64,000 nt of DNA from Symbiodinium natans (Eukaryota; Sar; Dinophyceae; Suessiales; Symbiodiniaceae). Position numbers and translations under genes: made by a program. Numbering within the stretch: position 1 is the stretch's first letter; each line of letters starts with the position of its first letter. The stretch spans positions 1 through 64,000 of the forward strand of contig CAJNDS010002373.1 of the NCBI GenBank assembly GCA_905221605.1, read 5' to 3'. Of the stretch, positions 1-10,700 are shown in pieces. The notes under the pieces are model-generated. The model saw only the letters and a list, made by a program, of their open reading frames with translations, was not told where the DNA came from and made no database searches.

Positions 1-790
1 CCTGCCCTCACCGCAACCTCTTCCCCCTTCCCCTTCCCAACCATTCCACTCCACCTCTCCACTTGGCCTTGCCTTCTGCCCCTAACCTCCCACCACCAAC
101 CCCTTCCCCTGCCCCCCCTCCCACTACCCTTCCCCTTCCCACCCCACCCACGCACCCCCCCCTTCCCAACCATTCCACTCCACCCCCATCCCGCTCCCCT
201 CCCCTTTGCTCCCGCCTTCTGACCGCTCCCCTTCCCTCCCTTTCACCGCTTTCACGCAACTTGCCACGCTCGGCACCCCGCCCTCCCCCGCCTCACCGAT
301 CTCTGCTGTTCCACCCCCCTCCCCAATCCCCCCACCCTCCCCCCCCCCACCCACCCCCCCCCCACCCCCCCCCCCCCACGCCACTCTCCACCCCCCCAAA
401 CCGCGCCCCCCCCGTAAACCCCTATCAGCGCTCTCCTCCGCTTCCCGCCCCCCCTTCCCCCTCCGCGTCCATGTCCCTCAAGGCTCCATGCCCTTTATGG
501 TCCTGCGTCATCCACGCCCCCCCCCCCTCCACCCCCCCAAACCGCCGCACCCCCCCCCCCCACACCACACCCCCCCCACCCACCCTGGCCCTTCTGCCTC
601 TCTAGACCTCGATCGAATGACTGCCTTTAAAGGGCTCACCTCCGTTGTCGTCCGCACTAACCCACACGGGCTCCGTGCATTCGCGCCCCCTCCGCCCTTC
701 CCCCCCCCCCCACCCACCCCCCACGCGCACCCCCCCCACCCCCCCCCCCCCCCCACCCCCCCCCCAAACCCGGCCCAGATGCAACGAAGG
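1..790. repeat. C-rich low-complexity block
   Basis: Almost pure pyrimidine on the plus strand, with runs of C broken by single A, T or G. Proline-rich plus-strand and glycine-rich minus-strand ORFs here follow from composition alone. No exon-like stretch was found apart from a short mixed-composition patch near 600-680. The first telomere-like heptamers appear at about 810-845. Confidence 0.8.
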
Positions 791-1425
791 CTACAACCTA
801 GACCCTGATGGATTTAGGGTTTGGGGTCTAGGGTTTAGGGTTTAGCGGGTCTCGAGGTTTAGGAATTGGAGCTCAGGAGGGTTTAGACCTTGGAGAATTT
901 GGGGTCGGCGGCCCGAAGAGGCTTAAAACTAAAAAAACGTCTAGATTCTTGAACTGTGAACTGTGGGGTATTGGGCTTTGGGTTTCAGGTCTCTGCGTTG
1001 CACTGCTAGCGCGGCCTCAGCCTAAGAATTAGAACTAAGCCTCTTGCGGCCCACCTAGCAGACTAGACCCTAAACCCCAGACCCCTTGGAAACTGAGCCC
1101 AAAAATCGACTTCATGTATCCGATGCTACGATGATCCCCATGGCTCCATATGGACACTGATTTTGGGTTTAGGTTAGGGCTTTCTTGCCGCCTGTTCGGT
1201 CCAGTTAGCCCCCAAGAACTGCACATGCTAACCGCTCTGCAGGTATGCCCGCAATACAATACTCGGAGTTCTGCCTCCCCCTACAACAATTAGGATCCCC
1301 CTCAACCCTCCGCCCCCCCCCCCCCCCCCCCCCACTTCGGCTTAGTCTAGCTGAACTTGCTGAACCTCAAGCGTTCCAGGGGTTTCGGCTTTCGTTACAC
1401 CTTCTGAACCCTAGGGGTTTCGCAG

Positions 1426-2788
1426 CGGGGAGACCCTCCGACAGATTCTGCGGCTGCACATAGGCGTACGAACCTACGCATACCGAGTTACCAGGTTGCG
1501 GGTCAGGACTTTTTTCGTGTATAGATACCAGATCATGGAGCCATGGGCAATACAATGCCCTTCCACGAACCAGAAATCCTGGATGGGTTTAGGGTTTAGG
1601 GTTTAGGGTTTAGGGTTTAGGGTTTAGGGTTTAGGGTTTAGGGTTTAGGGTTTAGGGTTTAGGGTTTAGGGTTTAGGGTTTGAAAATACTGAGCACGCCC
1701 AAGCCCCCAACAACCCCACTCCCCGGCCTTGTCGCCAAGTTGCGGATGGAGCTCACAGTAGAGGACCTAGAGCGTTTAGGGAGCACCAAGGGTTTAGGGC
1801 TAGGGTTTAGGGTTTAGGGATCGGGTTTAGGGTTTAGGGTTTAGGGTTAGGGTTTGGTGTAGTGGCAAAAATGGTCCGCACAGCGGGCTTTGCCGTCGTA
1901 TCAGTCTTATCTTTGGACAGTTCTTGCGGAAAGACAATTCTTAGAATCCCCGTTGATTCTTTGTTCTGGGGTTCTTTGCCTTGATCGGAAAAAACCTTAA
2001 AAAAAACCCACCAAAATCCCGCCCCAAGATTGGAAGGAAAAAACATAAGAGAACCCAGGGGGTTTGTAGGGAACATCGGGAAAATGCAGGGAACCGGTCA
2101 ACGGCAGAAAATCGGGAAAACGCAGGGACAAAAATGAGGAAGATGTAGGAACTGGCCGAAAACCAGCGGCGGAAAATCGGGAAGACGTAGGAAAATGTAA
2201 GCGGCACAAAATCGGGAAAACGTAGGGAAAACGTAGGGGGCCGGCCCAAAAACTGGGAAAACCTAGGGAAAAGCTAGGGAACACGTCGGGAAAACATAGG
2301 GAGCCTTCGGCAGAAAATCGGTAAAAGGCAGGGGAAATTTGGAAAACAGAAACAACCCGGGGCTTGCGTAAACAAAACTAACAGGTTGCTTCAGTGGCTT
2401 TTTGTCAGGTTTTAGTGGGTGTTTGTCACGGGTTTTTGTCAGGTTTTAGTGGGGTTTTGTCCGGTTTTATTGGGGTTTTGTCAGGTTTTTGGGGGGGTTT
2501 GTCAGGTTGGGGTCGGATCCCTGCTCGGTTAAGAACCCCCACACAAAGAAGGCATGGACGCTGTTCTCTGAGCAATGTCGAATGCTTCAACGGCGAGGCC
2601 ACCCCCCCGGCGGTTTGCGAAACAAAGACGCTACCCTAAACCCTAAACCCTAAACCCTACACCCTTTTTTTTTACAAACCCTAAACCCTAAACCCTAAAC
2701 CCTAACAAAGGAGTCCATGGTAAACGGCCACTTGCTTCGCTTCTGGGAGCCGCACCGAGGTGGTCGCCGAGTCGTCGTGATGCGCCAG
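1426..2788 (+). CDS. Unrecognised protein, at least three exons (partial)
   Basis: Three open pieces read as protein. The first is 1426-1585 (GETLRQILRLHIGVRTYAYR, later FFVYRYQIMEPW), preceded by CGCAG. The second is 1683-1790 (KLRMELTVEDLERLGSTK). The third is 2711-2788 (ESMVNGHLLRFWEPHRGGRR), ending CAG|GTACCC, a good GT donor. The gap between the first two is exactly the telomere-like tract 1584-1682, which contains stops in every frame, and the second piece again runs into heptamers. No Met start or terminal stop is assigned and phases across the first gap are not resolved. The function is unknown. Confidence 0.4.
1584..1682 (+). repeat. Telomere-like tract, about 14 TTTAGGG units
   Basis: Uninterrupted heptamers in G-rich plus orientation. 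The tract lies between two coding-like pieces, with no other sequence separating it from either. Confidence 0.95.
2080..2345. repeat. Decayed tandem repeat, GGGAAAACGTAG type
   Basis: A unit of about 20-30 nt built around CGGGAAAACGTAGGGA recurs with many substitutions. Minus-strand phenylalanine/proline-rich ORFs over it are products of the repeat. No gene is supported here. Confidence 0.6.
2385..2515 (+). repeat. Tandem repeat, GGTTTTTGTCAGG type
   Basis: Five to six diverged copies of a unit of about 20 nt, with the core GGTTTTTGTCAGGTTTTAGT. It ends just before mixed sequence at 2520. Confidence 0.7.
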
Positions 2789-3070
2789 GTACCCCGCCTG
2801 ACATCTAGACACAATGAGCGTACGTAGGTTTGGGGTTTGGGGTTTAGGGTTTAGGGTTTAGGGTTTGGGGTTTAGGGTATGGGGTTCATGGCTTAGTTGT
2901 CCAGTAACCTGGGGGAATTAAAGGCTCACCTCTGGAAGTATAAGGGGATTATACTACCCCAAACGGGTTAAAGGTTACCTACTCTACTACTAGGTGAGAC
3001 CAGATCTCAGCACAATGAGGGGGGGGTTTTCACTCCTGCAAAGCTAGGGCGAATCCACATCGCAGGGCGA

Positions 3071-5210
3071 TTACGAGGCATCAGTGGGTCTGTTTCTGCG
3101 CAGCAGCATCACCACAAAAGCAATCACAGAGAAGTAAAATAAACATATCCCCCCTGATCCCCAAACAGAATCGATGCTGCTGACATTGGCTCGCTCGATC
3201 AGGGGTTCCCTGATCCTCCTACCCCTACTCCTCTCACTTGCCAACATAGAAAGACAAAGGGTCTCAAAAAACTCTCGCAACCAAAATACAACCAGAACCA
3301 CGACGTAACACAGGAGAGGAATGGGCAACCAAGCCAGCCCGGGGGGGGGTTACGGTTTAGGGGTTTAGGGGTTTAGGGGTCTAGGGGTTTAGGGGTTTAG
3401 GGGTTTTTAGGGGTTTAGGGGAGATTTCCCCCTGCAGCTGGGGCTATCCTTCTGACGACTAGCACCTTGGAATGGAATCCGAAGACACGCACGCGCAACC
3501 TTTTGGAGGACATCATGAACCCCCTATATAACAGGGTTTGTGGTCCATATACCTTAAGGGATTCTGAGCGGATGGGGTATATGAACCCCACCGTCTGGTC
3601 CAGTTGGGCCCCAGAAGAGCCATGTGTGCAGAAATGGGAGGTGCAGCCGATTGATCCCAGGAAACCGAAGCCAATCAGAATAACATCCACCAGAATTAAA
3701 CCCTCAAGTCCCCAAGCCCTACACCCTAAACCTAAGTCGCTAAATCTGAAACCTTTGACGCCGCAGCTCTTTGGAATCTTTTCGACAGGAGTGCTTCTGG
3801 GGATCTGGGAACTCTTCCCTACCAGGATGACAGGCTCTTGGGAGATCTTACAACCTGTAAAAACACAACACACACTCCGCATGTTTCAGTAAATCCGCAG
3901 ATTGTCTTTCGACATCTGGACACGGTGCTAGAAGCCTAAACACCAAACCCTAAACCCTGTTGACAATTCAGCCAGCGAGCCATAATTCGGCGACTGGTCG
4001 TTGGCACCTTGGAGTGCTTCTAGAGCTCTCCTGTATCTTCAACCCCATAAACCCCTAAACTGGACAAACCCTAAACTGCCCTAAACTGCCCTAACAGGGT
4101 TTTAAACCCTAAGCCCTGAAACCTAAAGTGGTGCCTTGAAGGAGTTGGAGGTTTGCGGGTTTTCAGTCGGATGGTGAATACTTGTGTCTAGCTATCACAC
4201 ATGCTTGGCATGCTGTACTGATCCGTCTGTTGATGGCTTACTCATGAAACCCTGAACCCTAATCCTAAAACCGTTTGAGTCATCCGTAACTCTGGGGTAC
4301 ACAGGCCCTTCAAAATTTCAGGTCACCGGGGGCCCGAGGCATGTTTTAGCGATTCTGTCCCCTGGGACCGCTGGCGTCGGGCAGCGGCTTCACGGCAATC
4401 TGGAAGACCGGAAACAATGACTGAGTGACCTGAACTAAGGGTTTAGGGTTTAGGGTCTAGGGTTTAGGGCTTGGGGGCCTTTAGGATTTCGGATTTTTTC
4501 GGGTTTATCTGGCGAGAGGGATCCCTCCAGCTCCCCCTCGCTTACACCTCCGCAATTGTTTGGGGAGAAGTACAGCCAACAAGGGGAATGGGCTCGTGGC
4601 TTCGTATCCGCCCTTTGCTCCTTCCAGTGTCCATCCTCGTCCATCTACTCAGGCCAAACTAGATGTTGTTATGTTTTGCCATTCCTTATCATCTGCTTGT
4701 TATGTAAGTATGGAGCTTACACCCTTTGTGTGCAAGAACCCCTAAGTCTGGCACAAGCACTTTCTTATAAGGAAACGAGATGGTCCTTCTTGCGAGTTGA
4801 GCCTCTAAGCTGCACGACGTCTACTTCTCTTGTGGTTAGGGTTTAGGGCTTCTAGGGTTCTTTTTTCGCTCCCGCAAGTGCTTGGGGTTTAAGTTGAGGG
4901 TGTGGTGTAGCTTGATCTCTTCTTTCCTTACCTTGCTTCACTCTAGGCTTTGCACGCCCTCTTTTGTTCTCGGATGCTTGGGCTTGTCCGTTTCGACGGG
5001 GCTTGCGAGGGTTGACCACGGGCTCCTAAACCCTAAACCCTTTTGAACCCGGGCTCTCTGACGTGCAGGCACCCTAAACCCTAAACCCTAAACCCTAAAC
5101 CCTAAACTCACAGGTTGCTGGCGATGGCTGCTTGCCCTTTTGCGGCAGGGCTCTCTCAAGCAGCCCCAAATCCCAAGCTCATGGAGCAGAGGATCACCGC
5201 TGGGTGTCAG
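3071..5210 (-). CDS. Unrecognised multi-exon gene ending in a two-TM segment
   Basis: Read right to left, exon-like pieces run from about 5210 to the stop at 3071. They are 5112-5210 (GDPLLHELGIWGCLREPCRK), 4932-5025 (EPVVNPRKPRRNGQAQASEN, very basic), about 4779-4826 (EVDVVQLRGSTRKKDHL), 4476-4644 (MDEDGHWKEQRADTKPR, acidic), 4190-4236 (MSKPSTDGSVQHAKH), about 4125-4180 (TQVFTIRLKTRKPPTPSRHH), 3957-4020 (KHSKVPTTSRRIMARWLNCQ), 3735-3855 (QEPVILVGKSSQIPRSTPVE) and 3071-3340. The last piece holds two hydrophobic segments (LLCYVVVLVVFWL and LFYFSVIAFVVMLL) and a stop. The first two exons join in frame across a tract-made intron (GTGAGT donor, TTTAG acceptor, 86 nt). Other joins are inferred, the start is not identified, and 4644 could be an internal or an alternative start. 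A family C element lies at 3508-3606. Confidence 0.45.
3348..3422 (+). repeat. Variant telomere-like tract, TTTAGGGG octamers
   Basis: Eight or nine units carry four Gs instead of three, with one TCTAGGGG variant. It separates the last two exon-like pieces of the minus-strand gene at 3071-5210. Confidence 0.85.
5026..5111 (-). other. Candidate intron made largely of telomere-like repeat
   Basis: On the minus strand this begins GTGAGTTTAGGG, continues as heptamers, has about 35 nt of unique sequence, and ends in heptamers with TTTAG. Removing these 86 nt joins two phase-0 ends, CAG CAA CCT | GAG CCC GTG, in one frame. The donor GTGAGT is canonical, and its last bases are already part of the first heptamer. 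Confidence 0.6.
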
Positions 5211-5259
5211 GCTAAACGAACAGCTCTGGAGATGTCCATGACCTGCAGCCGATATGTAT

Positions 5260-5545
5260 ATGCATATAATTATATATATATATATATATATAGTTATATA
5301 TATATATATATTCGTATATACATATAACATATATAGATATAGAAAGCAATTGAATATAGCAAACCAAATACACATAAGTTATACCATGTAAAAATACCAC
5401 GCATAGAAACATGTCGTATGTTGCAAGTATATTTCTCTCTCTCTATATATATATATATATGTATATGTATTGTATATGTATTTGTGTGTGTGTGTGTGTG
5501 TGTATGTATGTACGTATGTATGTATGCATGTATGTGTGTATATAT
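5260..5545. repeat. AT, GT and TATG microsatellites
   Basis: (TA)n at 5265-5320 and 5440-5465, (TG)n at 5482-5503, and TATG/TACG units at 5504-5545. Tyrosine/isoleucine- or cysteine/valine-rich ORFs here are repeat translations. The segment 5330-5430 is AT-rich and holds no exon I can support. Confidence 0.85.
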
Positions 5546-5570
5546 ACTGTTCTTATAATAATAATAAAAA

Positions 5571-5700
5571 TTTGCCGAAACTCCCAAACAAACTTCAACG
5601 CCTAAAAACCGGCAAGGCTGAGGGATCTATTCGAGATCATGTGGCCCAGTTGGATCTCTTCTCGTCCGCCCCCGACTCGTCGTCCAAGGCTGGCACCTAA
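5571..5700 (+). CDS. C-terminal exon of an unrecognised gene
   Basis: The open frame reads NLPKLPNKLQRLKTGKAEG and later HVAQLDLFSSAPDSSSKAGT, then TAA. It is preceded by the microsatellite block, so the upstream exon is not visible. A minus-strand frame over the same bases is also open, and the strand call rests only on residue composition. Confidence 0.35.
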
Positions 5701-5813
5701 GTCGAAGGGGGCGCCTTCTCTTGAGCTCCGCGTTGTGGGTTTCAGGCTGTTTTTTTTTTTTTTTTTTTTTGGGGGGGGGGGAGGCCTTCTTGCAGGGTAG
5801 TTTGGGCACTTCG

Positions 5814-6364
5814 TCAGAACATGCTCAGTGAACTACTCAGCAGGACTTTTTCAATGGCGTCGCTGCTCTGGAACACGTGCGCGGCTATCTTCTGAGGAAA
5901 CCTTTGGCTTTCTTCTGAGCGGAAATGGTCAGGGGTCCTTTGATCCTCCATTTCCACGGCTGGCCCTGATAGGTGTTCTTGGCCTGAGTGGTCGTGGCCC
6001 CGCTGGGGTTCCAGACGCGCCATCGGAAGTGTCCCTGGCTGGCCATCGTCGGGCTTCCTGTAGGGTTTCCGGGCCGAGCCGGCTTCATCCATGGCCGTCG
6101 CGCAGCCGGGGAATTCCAAGGATTGGGGCCCAAAGTTCGGCCGGGAGTGGGTTTGGCCTGGATGAGTCGGAGGCAGGCCGCGTAGGCCTCCGCAAGCTCA
6201 GCGAAGGTCTCCTGGGCATTCGCGCGCGTGGGACACGCGTCGGGATGAAGGCAGCGAGCCAGCTCATGGTATCGCAGTCTCAGCTCCTCCTTTGACGCTT
6301 GAGGGCTGAGTCCCAAGATTTCATGGCAGCTGCGCAGTCCCCGAAGCACCATGGCTCGCCACAT
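5814..6364 (-). CDS. J-domain (DnaJ/Hsp40-like) protein
   Basis: From the ATG at 6364 the frame gives an N-terminal J domain at about residues 12-65. CHEILGLSPQASKEELRLRY forms helices I-II, the diagnostic HPD tripeptide is at residues 40-42 (CLHPDACPT), and AQETFAELAEAYAACL is helix III. J domains stimulate the ATPase of Hsp70 partners through HPD. No G/F-rich or zinc-finger region is visible, so this would be a type III J protein. The basic N-terminus (MWRAMVLRGLRS) might target an organelle, which is only inference. After about residue 80 two frames compete. The J-domain frame stops at 5885, while a second frame to 5814 ends in the more natural IAAHVFQSSDAIEKVLLSS. A short unrecognised intron or a frameshift between about 6110 and 6170 would reconcile them. 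Confidence 0.7.
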
Positions 6365-7600
6365 GTTGTACCCAGCGGCTATGGAATGTTTTGGGGGCTC
6401 TGCAGCTGAGGGTTCGTGGGTTCACGGCTGTGCCAACTATGGGGCATCTTTTGTTCACATGTGGATGTTGCCCTTTGACCAGAGGTGCCACTAGACTTGA
6501 TCCAGCTTCGCCCTTTGAGCAGAAAGCCTCGGCACGCGATACCGAATTGACGAAGTGCTGATGTGGGCGGGTTGGGTTCATCGACCCGATGAGACTCAAG
6601 CCCCACACACCGCCACACATCGCCACACACCGAAGAGGGGGCATGCCGAGTTCACTCCGAACTTCTGAAGGCGACTTCTCTCACCGAGCCCCCGGCACCA
6701 AAGTACAGGCAAACGCCGTGCGTGAACATCGAAACCTGCTGAGCAGAAAGCACTTCTACTGCCCATCCCCCTGAAACCCTAAACCCTGAACCCGCAAACT
6801 CTGTCCCAGCAATAAACCTAACATCTGGTCTCAATGTACTGCTTCTCATTGCTTCTCCCTCTTTCCCCTGTCCTTGAAGCAGCGGAACTTCGCAAGGTCA
6901 ATGCCCTTCTGGGTGACTGCCTGCACCCGCATCCGAAACCCCCTGTTTGCCTAAACAAATCAACAAGGAAATGTTTTGTATGTGTACAATATAAGGTTTA
7001 CTTATGTTGTATGTGTATTTAGTGAATGAAGTTACACAGACGATTGAATTAACTACGCGCATACACACACATGCATGCATGCATGCATACATCCGATGAA
7101 CCCATGCTCGAACGCACGCACGCCTCTCCCTCCCTCCCTCCCTGTCCGACCGGGGGGGGCCTGAAACTTGCAGTTCCGCACCATCACGAAGGGCGGGAAG
7201 GAAAAGGAGTGCTGGCAAAGCTTCCGAGTCTTAAGGGCTTCGAGGCGTTTTAGGCATTTTAGGGCTTGAAGGATTGTTCTGGTCTAATCGCTCACACTCG
7301 GACACGCCGGGTGGTTATGGTTTGGGGTTTTGGGTTTCACGGCCTAAGGGCTTTACCTGGTTTAGGCTTGAGAATCTAAATGCTTCATGACCTCGGGCAG
7401 TCTTTCAACAGCGTCATCTCAGTGCAACATCAAGCCCTAAACCCTAAACCCTAAACCCTAAACCCCTAACCCTACGCCCCTATAAATCGCTCTTCCGAGC
7501 TTCAGGAAACGGTCAAGCTACATAGGCAAGTATACCTTGAACCCCTAAACCCTTAACCCTAAACCCGAAACCCTAAACCGCAGAGAGCCCTAAAAGGAGG
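6365..7600. other. Mixed spacer upstream of the J-domain gene
   Basis: Minus-strand frames are open over 6380-6640 and may be an upstream exon or leader of the J-domain gene. A short minus-strand piece at 7365-7415 reads DAVERLPEVMKHLDSQ. The rest holds a GCAT/GCAC microsatellite (7070-7140), one copy of the tract-associated motif (7281-7310) and CCCTAAA tracts at 7435-7475 and 7540-7580. No complete gene is visible. Confidence 0.35.
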
Positions 7601-7714
7601 CCTGTGGGCTGCGAGGTTTGGGGGCCATTTCTCATTCTTTCGGGGTCCGCGTTCTTTCAGAAAACCACCCAAAAGACTCCCATAACCAAAAGACTCCCTC
7701 TGAGCCTATGTATG

Positions 7715-7810
7715 GGGTCCCGTTTGAGGGGCTTCGACAACTTGCAGGGGGAGAGGACAGACTTGTCTGAAGCGCTCAAAAGACTCCCGCCTCAACTCCG
7801 CGATGTCTGA
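7715..7810 (+). CDS. Terminal exon of an unrecognised gene
   Basis: The open frame reads GFDNLQGERTDLSEALKRLP and PQLRDV, then TGA at 7808-7810. It is strongly charged and not low complexity. Upstream sequence back to 7600 is open in the same frame but less protein-like. Confidence 0.35.
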   Translation, partial: GSRLRGFDNLQGERTDLSEALKRLPPQLRDV

Positions 7811-8034
7811 ATTCGAAGCCATTGACCTGAGGAGGCCCCTTTATAATCCCTCCCCCCTTATAGTTATATTATAGTATAGGGGGTTTTAATATTAGGAGGT
7901 AGGGGGGGTTTAGTATTTGGGGGGTGGGGGTTAGTGGCTTCAGCCTCAAACTGGTTTACGGAGCCACGCGCTGACTTGAAGTTATCACCGACCTCAATCT
8001 TCAAGAGCCCCCTAGACCCTAACTCCTAAACCCG

Positions 8035-8357
8035 GAGAAGTCACCGAAGCCCAGCGATGCTCACGCTCCATCCTTCAAAGGGAAGTCTTCCACACCATAC
8101 TAAGGAACATCCCAAACAAGAACCGTAGATCAGGCGGGCCACGTACAGGGAGACGGTAACTTCGACCACCTCCAGCCATGGACATGTTCAGCAGACTGAA
8201 GGAGTCAAATGGTATACTGGATGAGATGGGGTTTGGGGTTTGGGTTTGGGGTTTAGGGTTTAGGCTTTAGGGACCCTCAAGTAGCGTTAGCATTTCAAGA
8301 GAGATACTGTAGGGCTGAATATGGCAGCCAGGTGTTTCAGTGCCCACGGCCTAACTA
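8035..8357 (+). CDS. Unrecognised exon series around a short telomere-like tract
   Basis: Three pieces read as protein: 8036-8160 (EVTEAQRCSRSILQREVFHT then ILRNIPNKNRRSGG), 8176-8225 (MDMFSRLKESNGILDEMG) and 8283-8357 (ALAFQERYCRAEYGSQVF). The last two are separated by 8226-8280, which is TTTGGGG/TTTAGGG repeat ending CTCAAG. A GT...AG pair of about 20 nt (GTAACTTCGACC...CCAG) lies between the first two and is too short for an ordinary intron, so a frameshift is possible. Confidence 0.35.
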
Positions 8358-8741
8358 AACCCCATCACGAGCCAGCCAAGCTTCAACCCTAAACCCTTAT
8401 AAACCCTAAACCCTAAACCTCTCTTTCATATATAACTTACATGTTTATGAGTTACGCAAGGTTAATTTGTTTTACTGGGCAAGGTCATTTTTTACTGGGC
8501 AAGGTCGTGCCATAAGTGAAATATTTCTTAATGTTGTGGGATTCTTTGGGCGGGTGTTTTTCAGGAGTACTTTCTTGACTAGTGAATGCTTGGGCTTGAA
8601 ATGCTAAACCCTAAACCCTCAACCCTAAACCCTACTCACTGTAAAGGAACCTGCGTCCCAGCCTCATCCTCTGAGGACAAGAGGTGCAGACTTTCTTCAC
8701 CTGGAGGGCCATCCGGGTTCGGAAATTGTACTTTACCCAGG

Positions 8742-8836
8742 GGACCCGAAATTGGGGTCCTTTATCCTATGACTCCAATTCCATGAAGGTCATATGAACG
8801 ATAAACATCAAAAGAACCCCCAAAGTCTGATCCTAA
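8742..8836 (+). mobile_element. Family C short inverted-repeat element
   Basis: Starts AGGGGACCCGAAATTGGGG, includes CCTATGACTCCAATTCC and TCATATGAAC, and ends in an A-rich AACCCCC. It follows a coding-like plus-strand piece (CVPASSSEDKRCRLSSPGG, 8645-8740). It matches the family C layout seen at 10407 and 43061. Confidence 0.45.
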
Positions 8837-9189
8837 TATCGCAATACCATGTACCCTGTCAGGGTTCATTGGGTGCCCAGTGGTAGCGTTGGTGAGAACA
8901 CGATGCAGTGGCAATGTAGACTATATGTGAGCTGTGATCTAAATTCTTTCATCCCGAAAGAAATGTCTTCGCGGAAAAAATCTTTCGCAAAACTTTCGCG
9001 GACCCATCGCGGTGCAGGTTTATGCTATTAGCCCAGATCAAGGTCTAGATCCCTAAGCTTCAACAAGCCAAATTCGAGCATTAAGGGTAGATATGAATCC
9101 CAAGAATAGCCAACACGCACCTCAGGTGAGTGCTGTCCTTGGAAAGGCTACCTCGACTTACGCGGGGCTTCCGCGGAACTTGCAGGGCT

Positions 9190-9871
9190 TTAAAGGGTTT
9201 AGAGGGTGACACCGTGGCAGCCGCAGAAAGTTTGGGAGTGGCGTGGTTCTCCTACGGGAGCAGGGGCTGCCAAATTGCACATAAGCTGTACGAGCGTTGC
9301 TCTAAAGGTCCTTGTGTGGCATTTAGTATAACCCCACACGGCATTAAGACCTGCCTCTGCGAAAGATCCGCATGTTTTTTTTCGCGAAAGTTCTTTCGTA
9401 GCCCAGGTCTTAGTCTTGTTCCATGTTGCCAGCATCTTGCAGGCTTTCAGTTTCCTGCTAGACTGCCCACATGGCTATGAAGTACTCGCAGAGCCAAGGG
9501 GCTCGCTGATCAGCACCTCACCCACAATCCCTCAAGTCCAACCACCGAGAACTTCTCCGTAGCCTCTCAAACTAGAGTCCTCGCAACCCTCAAACACTCA
9601 ACTATGCTTTCATGCCCTATGCAACTGAAGCTCCTGCATGCAGAGTTAGCAGACTCAAGATCCGGAAGCACTTCTTAGGGCTGGATATTTGGCGAAAGTT
9701 CTGCGTAAGCTGCAAGCCCTGCGTATCGGAACCCCGACAAACCCTTCAGTAAACCCTCTGAGTCCCAATCAACCAGCCAAGCTTCCCATTAAATCGCCGA
9801 GGAACGGATCGGAACGCCCCGGAGCGGCTGGTTTAGAGTTGCGTCGTACCTCCACACGGATGCGCAACTAA
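9190..9871 (+). CDS. Unrecognised exon series
   Basis: Three plus-strand pieces read well. They are 9190-9330 (GDTVAAAESLGVAWFSYGSR, then KLYERCSKGPCVAFS), 9481-9678 (STRRAKGLADQHLTHNPSSP, later KLLHAELADSRSGSTS with a TAG) and 9689-9871 (KVLRKLQALRIGTPTNPSVN, then TAA). Joins and phases are not resolved. Between the first two lies a pair of self-complementary CTTTCG/CGAAAG clusters (also at 8950-9005). No family is recognised. Confidence 0.35.
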
Positions 9872-9886
9872 GACCAGGATGGGCGA

Positions 9887-9952
9887 TTATGCCTTATAAT
9901 CCTTGAAAAAGGCCCTTTAGAGGGGTTGGTGATGGGGATGATAAGGCCTAAT
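9887..9952 (+). mobile_element. Family J short element
   Basis: Begins GGGCGATTATGCCTTATAAT and ends GGGATGATAAGGCCT. It matches the element at 11252-11331 in reverse orientation. Both are preceded by ACCAGGAT on the strand where they start GGGC. Confidence 0.5.
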
Positions 9953-10406
9953 AACCCTAAACCCTAAACCCTTTTGACTCGGGGAGCTGAAGCCCGATCA
10001 CTGCACACCCTAAACCCTAAACCCTAAACCCTAAACCCTAAACCCTAAACCTGGGACCACCCTTCTGTTCTTGCGGCCATCGGAGAACGAGGCCGGCCCT
10101 ACAGGTTCTACGCCTGTTCAGAGCTGGGCTTGAGGGATCAAAAGCAAACCAATGGGTTTAGGGTTTAGGGTTTAGGGTTTAGGGTTTAGGGTTTAGGGAT
10201 CGTAATGCTGTAAGTGCACAGATACGCAGAAGGTACTACCTTGCAGTGAACCCTAAAATTGAGGATGATTCCTATCAAGAACCATAAACCCTTCTAAGGT
10301 TCATTGGGTCCTCAGGGCAAAGGAATCGCAAGCCAAAGCCATGGCCCCAGGGCGGCGCACGAGAGGACCTGAGGCAACAGAAGCGTTTGCTTTCAGTCGT
10401 TCTAAG

Positions 10407-10516
10407 TGGGGACCAAGTGAACCCTAAAAGGGCTTATGGGGTTCATACTACCTTGATAGGAATCATAGCAGTCTAGGGTACATAACCCCAATGTTCGGGT
10501 TCTTTTGGTCCCCAAG
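10407..10516 (+). mobile_element. Family C short inverted-repeat element
   Basis: Imperfect hairpin with ends GGGGACCAAGTGAACCC and TTTTGGTCCCCAAG. The core contains CTTGATAGGAATCATAGCAG and AGGGTACATAACCCC. It follows a coding-like plus piece (10340-10406, PGRRTRGPEATEAFAFSRSK). Confidence 0.7.
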
Positions 10517-10525
10517 GAATGTGTG

Positions 10526-10597
<72 letters not shown>
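10517..10597 (+). repeat. (TG)10 followed by about 57 T
   Basis: A pure dinucleotide run passes directly into a pure T run on the plus strand. The exact length is likely unreliable in any assembly. Confidence 0.9.
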
Positions 10598-10599
<2 letters not shown>

Positions 10600-10604
10600 C
10601 TGGG

Positions 10605-10700
10605 GTTCTCTAAGTATGGCCCTTAATTTTGGGCCCCTTTTTTTATAAACCTTGATACACACTATACAGAAGAAGGGCCCATACTCAGGGCCCAACCTTC
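10605..10700 (+). mobile_element. Family K short element, copy 1
   Basis: Contains AAGTATGGCCCTTAATTTTG, GGGCCCC, ACACACTATACAGAA and GGGCCCATA. A second copy with the same order lies at 11990-12066. Confidence 0.5.

Noticed and set aside
63-808. Proline-rich proteins in the first 800 bp
   Set aside because: Low-complexity C-rich DNA gives open proline frames in all phases.
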